NCBI GenBank assembly: GCA_964592635.1
Contig: CAZQFZ010000034.1
Location: 1 to 22,054, forward strand
Direction of reading: 5' to 3'
From: VMCP01 sp964592635
Lineage (GTDB): Bacteria; Bacteroidota; Bacteroidia; NS11-12g; UBA955
Length of the DNA stretch: 22,054 nt
Below the pieces are notes generated by a model. That model was not told the origin of the DNA. It searched no databases and was given only the letters and a program-made list of their open reading frames with translations. Each line of letters starts with the position of its first letter. Positions within the stretch are counted from its first letter, which is position 1. Positions 1 through 7,283 of the stretch are shown here, in pieces. The position numbers and the translations under genes are program-made.

Positions 1-1218
1 GAACGCAAAGAGTTTACCGATGGAGCCGACTTGTATGTAATTAATACCTGTTCGGTTACCGATCATGCCGACCGAAAATGTAAAAAAGTTGTAAAAGAAG
101 CGCTTAAGCACAATCCGAATGCGTATATCGTGGTTGTAGGATGTTATGCACAGCTGAAGCCACAAGAAATTGCCAATATACCGGGTGTAGATATGGTTTT
201 AGGTGCAGCAGAAAAGTTCCAGTTAATGGATTATCTGCATTCCTTAGAAAAAGAAGAAAAATCCCGTTTACACAATCAACCCATAAAAGACGTAAATGAG
301 TTCGTTCCCGGTTTTAGCGAAGGAGATCGCACTCGAATGTTTTTAAAAGTGCAAGATGGTTGCGATTATTTTTGCAGTTTTTGTACCATCCCTTTAGCGC
401 GAGGAAAATCCAGAAGCGCAGATATTGCCACTACGTTGGAGCAAGTGCGTGAGGCAACTGCTAAGGGAGTACGAGAGGTTGTTTTAACAGGAGTAAATTT
501 AGGAGATTTTGGAGTCAATCACGGACAAAATTTTTACCAACTCGTTCAGGAATTAGATAAAATTGAGGAAGTGTATCGATATCGAATTAGTTCTATTGAA
601 CCCAATTTGTTGACCGATGAAATTATTGAATTCGTAGCCCAAAGTAAGAAGTTCGTCCCCCATTTTCATATACCACTTCAGAGCGGGAATGACGAAATTT
701 TAACCCGAATGCGCCGAAAATATCTATCGAATTTATATCGTTCTCGTGTAGCGAAAATTAAGTCTTTGATGCCCGATTGCGCAATCGGGGTGGATGTTAT
801 TGTTGGGTTTCCCGGTGAAACACATGAACATTTCTTAGATACCTATAATTTTATCAACGAATTGGATATTACGTATTTGCACGTTTTTCCCTATAGCGAA
901 CGACCCAATACTACGGCTCGCAAAATGAAAGAGCGAATTCCTTTGGGTGTTAGAGGCGAGCGCACTACCATGTTACGTTCTCTTAGCGACAAAAAGAAAC
1001 GTGCGTTTTACGAATCACAAATTGGTAAAACTCGAGAAGTATTATTCGAAAGTGAAGAAAAAGGTTCTATGATGAGTGGTTTCACTGATAATTACGTAAA
1101 AGTAGTGGCTGATTATGACCCGTTGCTCGTGGATACCGTGATTCCTGTCACATTGAATCATGTAGATTCCGAATTCTTAATGCACGGAGTATTTGAAACC
1201 GTAGAAATTAAACGTTAA
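1..1218 (+). CDS. mtaB: tRNA t6A37 methylthiotransferase MtaB (5' end outside window)
   Basis: MtaB adds a methylthio group to N6-threonylcarbamoyladenosine at position 37 of tRNAs, using two Fe-S clusters and S-adenosylmethionine. The frame is open from base 1, so the true start lies upstream; the TTG at 31 is an internal leucine codon. 405 residues are visible. Two N-terminal cluster cysteines are present, in INTCSVT (codon 17) and VVGCYAQ. The first cysteine of the methylthiotransferase domain must lie upstream. The radical-SAM triad CDYFCSFC sits at codons 121, 125 and 128. The C-terminal part, after about codon 335 (IGKTREVLFES onward), looks like the TRAM RNA-binding domain. The NTCSVT...ADRKCKK context favours MtaB (YqeV type) over MiaB or RimO. 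The next gene, lgt, begins 8 bases after the TAA and is probably co-transcribed. Family assignment is firm; the substrate is inferred from the subfamily. Confidence 0.93.
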   Translation, partial: ERKEFTDGADLYVINTCSVTDHADRKCKKVVKEALKHNPNAYIVVVGCYAQLKPQEIANIPGVDMVLGAAEKFQLMDYLHSLEKEEKSRLHNQPIKDVNEFVPGFSEGDRTRMFLKVQDGCDYFCSFCTIPLARGKSRSADIATTLEQVREATAKGVREVVLTGVNLGDFGVNHGQNFYQLVQELDKIEEVYRYRISSIEPNLLTDEIIEFVAQSKKFVPHFHIPLQSGNDEILTRMRRKYLSNLYRSRVAKIKSLMPDCAIGVDVIVGFPGETHEHFLDTYNFINELDITYLHVFPYSERPNTTARKMKERIPLGVRGERTTMLRSLSDKKKRAFYESQIGKTREVLFESEEKGSMMSGFTDNYVKVVADYDPLLVDTVIPVTLNHVDSEFLMHGVFETVEIKR

Positions 1219-1226
1219 TTTGCATT

Positions 1227-2134
1227 GTGTTTCCCACTTTACGATTTTTTCTATACGATTTGTTTGGGATTGATGTCCCATTCCTTGAAATTGTAAACAC
1301 CTTCGGGTTGTTTGTTGCGTTTGCTATTGCCGCCGCCTATTGGGCTATGCAAACCGAGTTTATCCGGAAAGCCAAATTGGGTATTTTCCCATCAAAAAAA
1401 GTTCAAATTACCGTAGGAGCTCCTACAACTACAGGAGAATATATTTCCAATGCCCTTTTGGCCTTTTTGTTTGGTTATAAAATAATTTGGTTAGCAGCAA
1501 GTGCGGGACCTGAATTTGCACCCCAGGATCATATTTTCACTTCAGAAGGGAATATGCTTTTAGGGTTGTTGTTTGCTGCTTTAAGCGGTGGATATCGATA
1601 TTATGCTGATCGGAATTTGAGAAAATCCACTCCTCAAGTTAAAACGGTGGATTTTTCTATCGGAGATGAAATGGGTAACATTACCACTGTAGCGTTGGTT
1701 TCCGGATTTTTAGGGGCGAAAATCTTTCATATTTTGGAAACACCCGAGAATTTTTCGTTTACGGCTATTGTTTCACAGATTTTTACTACCGGGGGATGGA
1801 CGTTCTACGGAGGATTGATCTGCGGAGCTTTAGGAGTTTTGGTGTACACCTCTCGTAAAGGATATTATTGGGTGAACGTACTCGATGCAGGTGGACCCGC
1901 CATGATGCTGTCGTATGGAATTGGTCGGTTTGGTTGCCATTTTGCCGGTGACGGTGATTGGGGAATTGTGAATACAAACCCCAAATCGTTTTTGCCTGAT
2001 TGGGCTTGGGCGTATAAATATCCTCACAACGTACTTGGAAAGGACTATGCTGCTATGGGCATGGAGCCAATACCGGGTTGTATGGGAGATTATTGTCACC
2101 AACTATCCATGGCCGTTTACCCAACGCCGTTGTA
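1227..2134 (+). CDS. lgt: Prolipoprotein diacylglyceryl transferase Lgt, 3' part lost in assembly gap
   Basis: Lgt transfers diacylglycerol from phosphatidylglycerol to the lipobox cysteine of prelipoproteins in the inner membrane. The start is the GTG at 1227, giving MFPTLRFFLYDLFG, which matches the usual N-terminus; no ATG is available nearby. Several hydrophobic segments follow. The Lgt signature appears in its Bacteroidetes form, GIGRFGCHFAGDGDWG, where a cysteine replaces the N of the classical RxGN motif. After it come YPHNV and YPTPL followed by TA, consistent with the conserved PTPLYE motif. The sequence then enters 100 N. About 302 codons are visible, and the last membrane helices and stop codon are missing. 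The reading frame continues across the N run only by chance into an unrelated DUF4294 domain, so the 470-residue translation is not a real protein. Lgt substrates in this window include the lipoproteins at 3745-4869 and 8115-8480. Confidence 0.9.
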
Positions 2135-2234
2135 NNNNNNNNNNNNNNNNNNNNNNNNNNNNNNNNNNNNNNNNNNNNNNNNNNNNNNNNNNNNNNNNNN
2201 NNNNNNNNNNNNNNNNNNNNNNNNNNNNNNNNNN
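2135..2234. other. Assembly gap, 100 N
   Basis: A run of exactly 100 N, the usual placeholder for a scaffold gap of unknown length. It interrupts lgt just after the PTPL motif, and sequence resumes inside a different protein family. The missing DNA should contain the lgt C-terminus, its stop codon and the start of the DUF4294 gene, so the true gap is probably several hundred bases. Confidence 0.97.
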
Positions 2235-2639
2235 GAAAATGCCCGAAAGTATCAAATTTTAAAGCGTCGAGTAAAGAAAACCATGCCGTATGCAAAAATG
2301 GCGGCGTATAAAATTCGTGCTATGGAAGATCATTTATCTACCATTAAAGGCAAAAAGGAACGCAAAAAATACATCAAGCAATGCGAGGAGAACATCAAGA
2401 ATATGTACACTCAACAGTTGAAAAACTTAACGGTGGGTGAAGGACAGATTCTGATGAAATTACTTCACCGAGAAACCGGTAAAACCTCTTGGGAAATCAT
2501 GAAGAATTACCGAGGCACCACGGAAGCCCTTTTTTGGCAGGCGTTTGGAAGCATTTGGGGACACAACCTCAAAATGGAATTTGATCCCATTGTAGATTAC
2601 CAAATCGAACACATCATCAAATCCGAAGGGTTGGAGTAG
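2235..2639 (+). CDS. DUF4294 family protein, 5' part lost in assembly gap
   Basis: 134 residues are visible, starting inside the protein (ENARKYQILKRRV) and ending at TAG 2637-2639. The segment matches my recollection of DUF4294, a Bacteroidetes-only family of unknown function: an R-x-x-x-x-x-P-Y-A-K stretch (VKKTMPYAKMAAYK), a lysine-rich helix (KGKKERKKYIKQCEE), then LKNLTVGEGQILMKLLHRETG and an aromatic C-terminal part (ALFWQAFGSIWGHNLKMEFDP). Full-length members are about 200 residues with an N-terminal signal peptide, which here would fall in the gap. It is not part of Lgt, although the two share one open frame across the N run. It is convergent with the permease gene, with 4 bases between the stops. 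Function unknown. Confidence 0.82.
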   Translation, partial: ENARKYQILKRRVKKTMPYAKMAAYKIRAMEDHLSTIKGKKERKKYIKQCEENIKNMYTQQLKNLTVGEGQILMKLLHRETGKTSWEIMKNYRGTTEALFWQAFGSIWGHNLKMEFDPIVDYQIEHIIKSEGLE

Positions 2640-2643
2640 GATT

Positions 2644-3606
2644 TTATTTCTTCAAAAAACTTACCAGTAAAATGGGGGCTCCCAAAATGGAAATGATGGG
2701 ATTTACCTGAAGAACGGTTCCATCCAATAGTTGATGAGCTAAGGCATCGGAGAAAACACATATTAATACACCCCAAAGCAGTGAATTGAGGATGATTTTG
2801 GGATGAGAATCGGTATTTAATGTTCGTTTTGCCAAGTGGGGCGCAATGATGCCCACAAAAGCAATAGGGCCAGCAAAAGCCGTTGAGAGTGCAGATAATA
2901 ATGCGGTAAACAATACGAGAAATCGTTTTACGCGTTTTGTATTTACGCCCGAAGAATCTGCATATAAATCGCCCAATAAATAAGCATCTAAGGCATAGCG
3001 TTTGTTCCAAATAAAGAAGGTGGCAATCAAAATAATCGGGAATAGTATCAGGTTGTGAGAATTTTGAATTCGTTCAAAGCTTCCCATCCCCCAAAAAGCA
3101 AAAGAGCGCAACTGATCCGAATTTGCAAACTGTTGAAGTAGTTCTGTAATTGCCGAAAAAACAAAACTTAAAATCATTCCAGTCAACAACAGGCGATGTG
3201 TACCTTCGTAACCCCGATTGATGATAAATTGAAGTGCTAAAGCTCCAACTGCGCCTAAAAAAGCCGCTGAAATGCTTCCAATACTGCTCAAAAATGTTTG
3301 ATTTAAGAGGGTAGGAGATGCCAAGGTTAATATGGCTACCGCTAGTCCAGCCCCAGGAGTAACTCCAATTAAATACGGCCCCGCCAACGGATTGCGGAAT
3401 AGGGTTTGCATCATTAATCCACTTAAAGCGAGCGCCATTCCAATTACAGCGGCTCCGATTACTCTTGGAACACGTAACTCCCAAAATAGAAAGGAGTTTT
3501 GTAAATCTTCTGTATGGAAATCTAAGTCCCAATAAATGCATAAAAATATGAATAACAACAATATAAAGTTGTATAAACGGATATTTCTATTTGGGTTGAA
3601 TTGCAT
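2644..3606 (-). CDS. FecCD/BtuC-type ABC transporter permease
   Basis: Integral membrane subunit of an ABC importer for iron-siderophore, heme or cobalamin. It is 320 residues, slightly short for the FecCD family (about 330), and very hydrophobic, with roughly nine or ten membrane segments. Family hallmarks are the LRVPRVIGAAVIGMALALSG segment near residue 45, QTLFRNPLAGPYLIGVTPGAG, the mid-protein RLLLTGMILS, and the C-terminal FVGIIAPHLAKR coupling-helix region that contacts the ATPase. The start is ATG at 3604-3606, 16 bases downstream of a TATCTTTG -7 box. The partner binding protein lies just upstream on the same strand across an assembly gap. No ATPase gene follows: the next gene is convergent, so the ATPase must be encoded elsewhere. 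The substrate cannot be told from the permease alone. Confidence 0.92.
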   Translation of the reverse strand: MQFNPNRNIRLYNFILLLFIFLCIYWDLDFHTEDLQNSFLFWELRVPRVIGAAVIGMALALSGLMMQTLFRNPLAGPYLIGVTPGAGLAVAILTLASPTLLNQTFLSSIGSISAAFLGAVGALALQFIINRGYEGTHRLLLTGMILSFVFSAITELLQQFANSDQLRSFAFWGMGSFERIQNSHNLILFPIILIATFFIWNKRYALDAYLLGDLYADSSGVNTKRVKRFLVLFTALLSALSTAFAGPIAFVGIIAPHLAKRTLNTDSHPKIILNSLLWGVLICVFSDALAHQLLDGTVLQVNPIISILGAPILLVSFLKK

Positions 3607-3621
3607 TTTTTACTGGGATGT

Positions 3622-3629
3622 CAAAGATA
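3622..3629 (-). promoter_or_regulatory. Bacteroidetes -7 promoter box before the permease gene
   Basis: The minus strand reads TATCTTTG, a full match to the Bacteroidetes -7 consensus TAnnTTTG, ending 16 bases before the permease ATG. The -33 TTTG expected 19-21 bases upstream would fall inside the N run and cannot be checked. It suggests the permease can be transcribed separately from the binding-protein gene. Confidence 0.6.
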
Positions 3630-3644
3630 CAATAAATCAGCAGG

Positions 3645-3744
3645 NNNNNNNNNNNNNNNNNNNNNNNNNNNNNNNNNNNNNNNNNNNNNNNNNNNNNNNN
3701 NNNNNNNNNNNNNNNNNNNNNNNNNNNNNNNNNNNNNNNNNNNN
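3645..3744. other. Assembly gap, 100 N
   Basis: Second run of exactly 100 N. It removes the 3' end of the ABC binding-protein gene (minus strand) and the sequence between it and the permease promoter. The binding protein seems nearly complete at the gap edge, so the missing coding part may be short, but the true gap length is unknown. Confidence 0.97.
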
Positions 3745-4869
3745 GAATAATTGATTTAAGTCGCTGAGGATTTTCTCGGGATGCAGCATTCCATCATCCC
3801 AAAATGGGTTGTAACCGTTGTTTTTTGCGTGTAAATCGTTTTGTAAAAAAGGAAGCGATTTCCAATTGGGCAATTTCGCAATGCGAGAATCTACCGATTC
3901 CGCTAGCTTTTTAGTGGTGAAGCTTCCTGGGTTTAATAGTACATCGGATTTAGCTAAATCGCCCAATGCTTGTTCCATAGAAATTTGCAAAGAGCCAACG
4001 CCTTTGAAATTTGCAGAATTGCGTAGCCATAAGCAGTTTCCACCAGCATCTTGTACAATTTGAGTTAAATAATTTTGTCGCTTAGGCACCATCCAACTGC
4101 CGCTGTAGGGCAGATTCACCATAACTCGAATGTTGCGTTTTTGGGAGGGTATTTGTTTTTTAATGGAATCATAGGAAGCAACAATTTGCTTAAATGCATC
4201 TTCGGCCTCTTTTTCTTTTCCAAACAAGTAACCAAAAACTTTAATCCATTCTGCACGTGCTAATGGATGGGGTTCCCAAAAGTTCTGGATGAAAATAACT
4301 TTGTGATTTTGATTCTCGATGCGTTCCCATTCTGCAATGCTGCCCATTTCGATAAGATTGCATAGCGTAAGATTTACGTTTTGCTTTACCAAAGATTCTT
4401 TGTTGATATTGCCTGTGGCATCACCTACTTGTGAACAGGATTTTTTCAAAGGATAAATTCCAGGATCGTGGTATTGAAATCGATCTACCGCAATCACTTT
4501 TTTGAGTAAATTCAGTTCTTTTAAAAATCGGGTATTGGTTACGGATAAAGAAGCAATTTTCTGACGCGATTCAATTTTTTTGAATTGAGGATATCGTGTT
4601 TGTGCTGACGTTCCCCAAAAATATCCAGCCAATGCCGAAACCGAATCGAAATAAATCATCAGGAACGTATCTTGTTGATTAAAACCGATCCGAAATAATC
4701 GTGCGTATTGATTGGAATCCCAAGAAATGGAGTCGATAATAGTACCGGTTTTTTGGGAGTTATTTTTTTCATCGTTTTTGGGGATGTTTTCGCGGTTGGA
4801 GTTTGAATTGCAAGCGACAAACGCCAAGCAAATGAGGGTAATATGGAATATTTTGAATGGCGAAAACAT
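3745..4869 (-). CDS. ABC transporter substrate-binding lipoprotein (iron-chelate/cobalamin type), C-terminus in gap
   Basis: 375 codons are visible from ATG 4867-4869 to the gap. The N-terminus is a lipoprotein signal: a hydrophobic segment ending in FVAC with cysteine 20 as the probable lipidation site. An Asn/Ser/Lys-rich linker of about 25 residues follows. The body looks like the PF01497 periplasmic binding fold (BtuF/FhuD/FepB type): TNTRFLKELNLLKKVIAV near residue 112, then a second lobe around IRVMVNLPYSGSWMVP and DVLLNPGSF. The visible end, DDGMLHPEKILSDLNQLF, resembles the last helix of the family, so few residues are likely missing. It should deliver the ligand to the FecCD permease encoded downstream. 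A -7 box lies 21 bases before the ATG. The ligand (heme, siderophore or B12) is not determinable here. Confidence 0.85.
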
Positions 4870-4889
4870 AGCAACAGGGTTTAACAGTC

Positions 4890-4897
4890 CAAAATTA
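4890..4897 (-). promoter_or_regulatory. -7 promoter box of the binding-protein gene
   Basis: The minus strand reads TAATTTTG, matching TAnnTTTG, 21 bases before the lipoprotein ATG. No good TTTG was found at the expected -33 spacing. It lies in the 95-base divergent region shared with the FtsB-like gene. No obvious Fur-box-like palindrome was seen. Confidence 0.5.
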
Positions 4898-4964
4898 GAA
4901 TAAAAAATTTGACAGGGGAGAATGTTGTTGATGTAATCTGAGAAATTAAACGGAAATTTGTTTT

Positions 4965-5255
4965 GTGAAAAATGGGGTTTTCAAATACAAATACGTAATC
5001 GTTCTTACCTTGGTATTGGTATGGATGACGTTTTTCGACGATAATAGTTTCATTTATCGCATAAAATTATCGAATGAAATTTCGCGATTGGAAGAGAGTA
5101 TTGAAATTCACAATGAAAAAATTCAAGAACTTCGTCGTCAGAAAAAAGAACTACTCGGTAACGACTTGAATTTAGAAAAGTTTGCCAGAGAAAAATACCT
5201 CATGAAAAGAGATAACGAAGATATTTTTATTTTGGTGGATGCGGAGGAAGAATAG
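4965..5255 (+). CDS. FtsB/DivIC-like septum formation initiator protein
   Basis: A 96-residue bitopic membrane protein of the FtsB/DivIC family, part of the divisome subcomplex that links early and late cell-division proteins. The layout is classic: a short basic N-terminus (KNGVFKYKY), one membrane helix at about residues 11-25, then a coiled coil at about 31-65 (RIKLSNEISRLEESIEIHNE and on through LRRQKKELLG). A conserved-looking tail follows (LEKFAREKYLMKRDNEDIFI), which matches the family's ARExY..k..EeiyiI pattern. The start is GTG at 4965. The ATG at 4972 is out of frame, and no in-frame ATG precedes the membrane helix. It is divergent from the ABC binding-protein gene; dnaN follows 153 bases later from its own promoter. 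Confidence 0.88.
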   Translation: MKNGVFKYKYVIVLTLVLVWMTFFDDNSFIYRIKLSNEISRLEESIEIHNEKIQELRRQKKELLGNDLNLEKFAREKYLMKRDNEDIFILVDAEEE

Positions 5256-5365
5256 TCATGCAAACACCGTGTAAAAATGTCATGTAAAACTGATTGATAA
5301 TCATAGGGTTAAAAAATTGTTCATAAAATAACACAGATTGTGCATTTCTATTGAAATTAGGTCAA

Positions 5366-5373
5366 TAGGTTTG
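5366..5373 (+). promoter_or_regulatory. -7 promoter box of dnaN
   Basis: TAGGTTTG matches TAnnTTTG and ends 35 bases before the dnaN ATG. A weak -33 candidate (TTTC, 5345-5348) lies 17 bases upstream. A 13-base dyad, TGATT-GAT-AATCA (5291-5303), lies further upstream; its role is unknown. Confidence 0.5.
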
Positions 5374-5408
5374 CAGTAAAGCACAAAACGCAACTAACGA
5401 TAAAACGT

Positions 5409-6530
5409 ATGAAATTTATAGCTTCATCAAGCGATCTTTTACAGCATTTACTAACGGTAAATGGTGCAATCATGTCAAAACCAATCATTCCAATTTTGGA
5501 AAATTTCTTATTTGAAATTGGTGATAACCAACTGACGATTTACAGTACAGACTTGGAAACGAGCATGACAACTTCCATGGAGGTAACTGCCAATGAAAGT
5601 ATGAAGGTAGCAGTTCCAAGTAAAATGGTAATTGACATCCTGCGTTCGTTACCCGATAATCCGGTAACTTTTAATATTGATCCTCAAACTTTTGCGATTG
5701 AAGTGGTCAACGATAATGGTCGCTACAAAATGGCTGGACAAGACGGATCTGAATATCCCACATTACCTGAAAAAAGTGGAGAAGGAAGCTTTTCAGCTCC
5801 ATCGAATATTTTGTTGCGTGCAGTGTCAAAAACTATTTTTGCGGCGGGAACAGACGAGTTGCGATTGAATTTAACGGGTCTGTTTGTTGAAATGAAAAAA
5901 GACCATGTGAATTTTGTTGCAACCGATGCCAACAAGTTGGTTCGCTACAAACGCCAAGATATTCAACCACAAGTAGATCATAGCTTTATTATCCCGAAAA
6001 AACCGTTGAATCTATTGAAAACATCCTTGCCAAACGATGAAACACCGGTGGTGGTTGATTACAACAAAACCAACGTGTTCTTTTCTTTTGGGGATACTCA
6101 GCTGATTTGTCGGTTGTTGGATGAAAAATATCCCGACTACAACGCGGTTATTCCCACCGAAAACCCCAATTCATTGAATGTTTCAAGAATGGATTTGTTG
6201 AGTTCCATCAATCGTATTAGCATTTTCGCATCGAAAACCACGCATCAAATTCGGTTGAAAATTACAGGATCTGAATTGACTATTTCTGCGGAGGATTTAG
6301 AAATGGCCAATGAAGCTACTGAGAGAATTTCATGCGAATACGACGGTGAAGACATGGAAATTGGTTTTAATGCTCGTTTTTTGAAAGAAATGCTGGCAAC
6401 TATGGATGGGGAAAAAGTGCAAATTCAACTTTCTCAACCCAATAGAGCGGGATTGGTAGTTCCGTTGGAGAAAGTAGAAAAAGAGGAAATTACAATGCTG
6501 ATCATGCCCATGATGCTCAATAATTATTAA
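5409..6530 (+). CDS. dnaN: DNA polymerase III beta subunit (sliding clamp)
   Basis: DnaN forms a ring-shaped dimer around DNA and tethers polymerase III and other replication and repair proteins. The ORF is 373 residues, the normal length, made of three similar domains. Recognisable features are the N-terminal MKFIASSSDLLQHLLTVNGAI with PIIPILENFLFEI, mid-protein EYPTLPEKS, DELRLNLTGLFVE, FVATDANKLVRYK and LLDEKYPDYNAVIPTE, and the C-terminal LIMPMMLNN, which contributes to the client-binding pocket. The start is ATG 5409, preceded by an AT-rich leader and a -7 box. No dnaA or recF neighbour is present in the window. A strong intrinsic terminator follows about 90 bases after the stop, so dnaN looks like a monocistronic unit. 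Confidence 0.97.
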   Translation: MKFIASSSDLLQHLLTVNGAIMSKPIIPILENFLFEIGDNQLTIYSTDLETSMTTSMEVTANESMKVAVPSKMVIDILRSLPDNPVTFNIDPQTFAIEVVNDNGRYKMAGQDGSEYPTLPEKSGEGSFSAPSNILLRAVSKTIFAAGTDELRLNLTGLFVEMKKDHVNFVATDANKLVRYKRQDIQPQVDHSFIIPKKPLNLLKTSLPNDETPVVVDYNKTNVFFSFGDTQLICRLLDEKYPDYNAVIPTENPNSLNVSRMDLLSSINRISIFASKTTHQIRLKITGSELTISAEDLEMANEATERISCEYDGEDMEIGFNARFLKEMLATMDGEKVQIQLSQPNRAGLVVPLEKVEKEEITMLIMPMMLNNY

Positions 6531-6622
6531 TGAGATTTATTGTTCAATCAAATAAAATCGAATGGCAATAAAGTAAAATTCATATTGCCCGTATTTAAAC
6601 GAAAACCATACCGTTTTAATAG

Positions 6623-6658
6623 TAAGCCGCACTTTTTTGTGCGGCTTATTTGTTTTTT
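6623..6658 (+). terminator. Intrinsic terminator downstream of dnaN
   Basis: A perfect 10-bp stem, TAAGCCGCAC (6623-6632) with GTGCGGCTTA (6639-6648), closes a TTTTTT loop and is followed by TTTGTTTTTT. This is a textbook rho-independent terminator for dnaN. Its T-tract contains the -33 element (TTTG, 6649-6652) of the next gene's promoter. Confidence 0.9.
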
Positions 6659-6679
6659 AATCCAAAGACAATAGCTTTG
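6649..6679 (+). promoter_or_regulatory. Consensus Bacteroidetes promoter of the OMP gene
   Basis: TTTG (6649-6652), a 19-base spacer, then TAGCTTTG (6672-6679) form an exact match to the Bacteroidetes sigma-ABfr consensus TTTG-N19-TAnnTTTG. The ATG follows 21 bases after the -7 box. It is the best promoter in the window. Confidence 0.8.
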
Positions 6680-6699
6680 AAACTTGCTATAAAACAATT

Positions 6700-7275
6700 A
6701 TGAAGAAAATTTTTACCCTCGTAGCTCTATCCTGTGCATTTGTTACAGGTTCAAAAGCACAATTCGACATTGAAAATTTAAGTGTTGGGGCCGGTTTAGC
6801 TCCCTGTCGTTATTTAGTTGGTTTCAATTCCATCGTTAATCCTTTAATTAAGGCACAATACGAAATGGATGATGAGTCCATGATTTCGTTGGATTTGAAT
6901 TTTCCTCGTTACGAAAACACATTCCCTGAAGGTTTTGAAAAAATAAATTACATCAACGCGAATGTGAGTTATGGTCGTTATTTCATTGGTGATGCAGAGG
7001 AGTCATTCAATATGTTTTGGAAAATGGGAGCGGGCTTGAGTATGTTTACCTATGAATATTCTGATTTAACATTGAATGAGTCAGGCAATGATAACGATTA
7101 CACTGTGAACCTAGGTGTAGGTGCAAACTTGGGTGTTACCGATAATATCCAGCTGTTTGCTGAACCCACATTGGTATTTGGTGCAGGTCAATACAATTCC
7201 AGAAGTGGATATGATGGAACAGCAGGTATTGCCAACATTGGGTTGCAAATTGGTGCTAAATTCCGATTTAATTAA
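6700..7275 (+). CDS. Small outer-membrane beta-barrel protein
   Basis: 191 residues. A clear Sec signal peptide (MKKIFTLVALSCAFVTGSKA, cleaved before QFD) indicates export. The mature part is rich in glycine and aromatic residues with alternating hydrophobic stretches typical of an 8-10-stranded barrel: repeated G-rich strands (LSVGAGLAPCRYLVGF, NANVSYGRYFIG, FWKMGAGLSMFTYEY, VNLGVGANLGVTDNIQLFAEP) and a C-terminal strand ending in phenylalanine plus asparagine (GLQIGAKFRFN). It resembles the generic OmpA/OmpW-like barrel families (outer membrane protein beta-barrel domain) found in large numbers in Bacteroidetes; no peptidoglycan-binding domain is present. It has its own strong promoter and converges with the YggS gene (8 bases between stops). 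Ligand and role are unknown. Confidence 0.8.
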   Translation: MKKIFTLVALSCAFVTGSKAQFDIENLSVGAGLAPCRYLVGFNSIVNPLIKAQYEMDDESMISLDLNFPRYENTFPEGFEKINYINANVSYGRYFIGDAEESFNMFWKMGAGLSMFTYEYSDLTLNESGNDNDYTVNLGVGANLGVTDNIQLFAEPTLVFGAGQYNSRSGYDGTAGIANIGLQIGAKFRFN

Positions 7276-7283
7276 ATAGGTAT

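Noticed and set aside
31..33. TTG at 31 as the start of mtaB
   Set aside because: The frame is open to base 1, and the upstream codons (ERKEFTDGAD before LYVINTC) continue the conserved methylthiotransferase N-terminus. The gene is simply cut by the window edge.
2597..3541. Overlapping minus-strand frames of 137 and 155 codons inside the permease gene
   Set aside because: They are in other frames of the well-supported permease or DUF4294 coding sequence and show no recognisable domain; they are shadows.
5291..5303. TGATT-GAT-AATCA dyad upstream of dnaN as a DnaA or regulator site
   Set aside because: It is too short and AT-rich to distinguish from chance. It does not match the DnaA-box consensus TTATNCACA, and no cluster of similar sites was seen.
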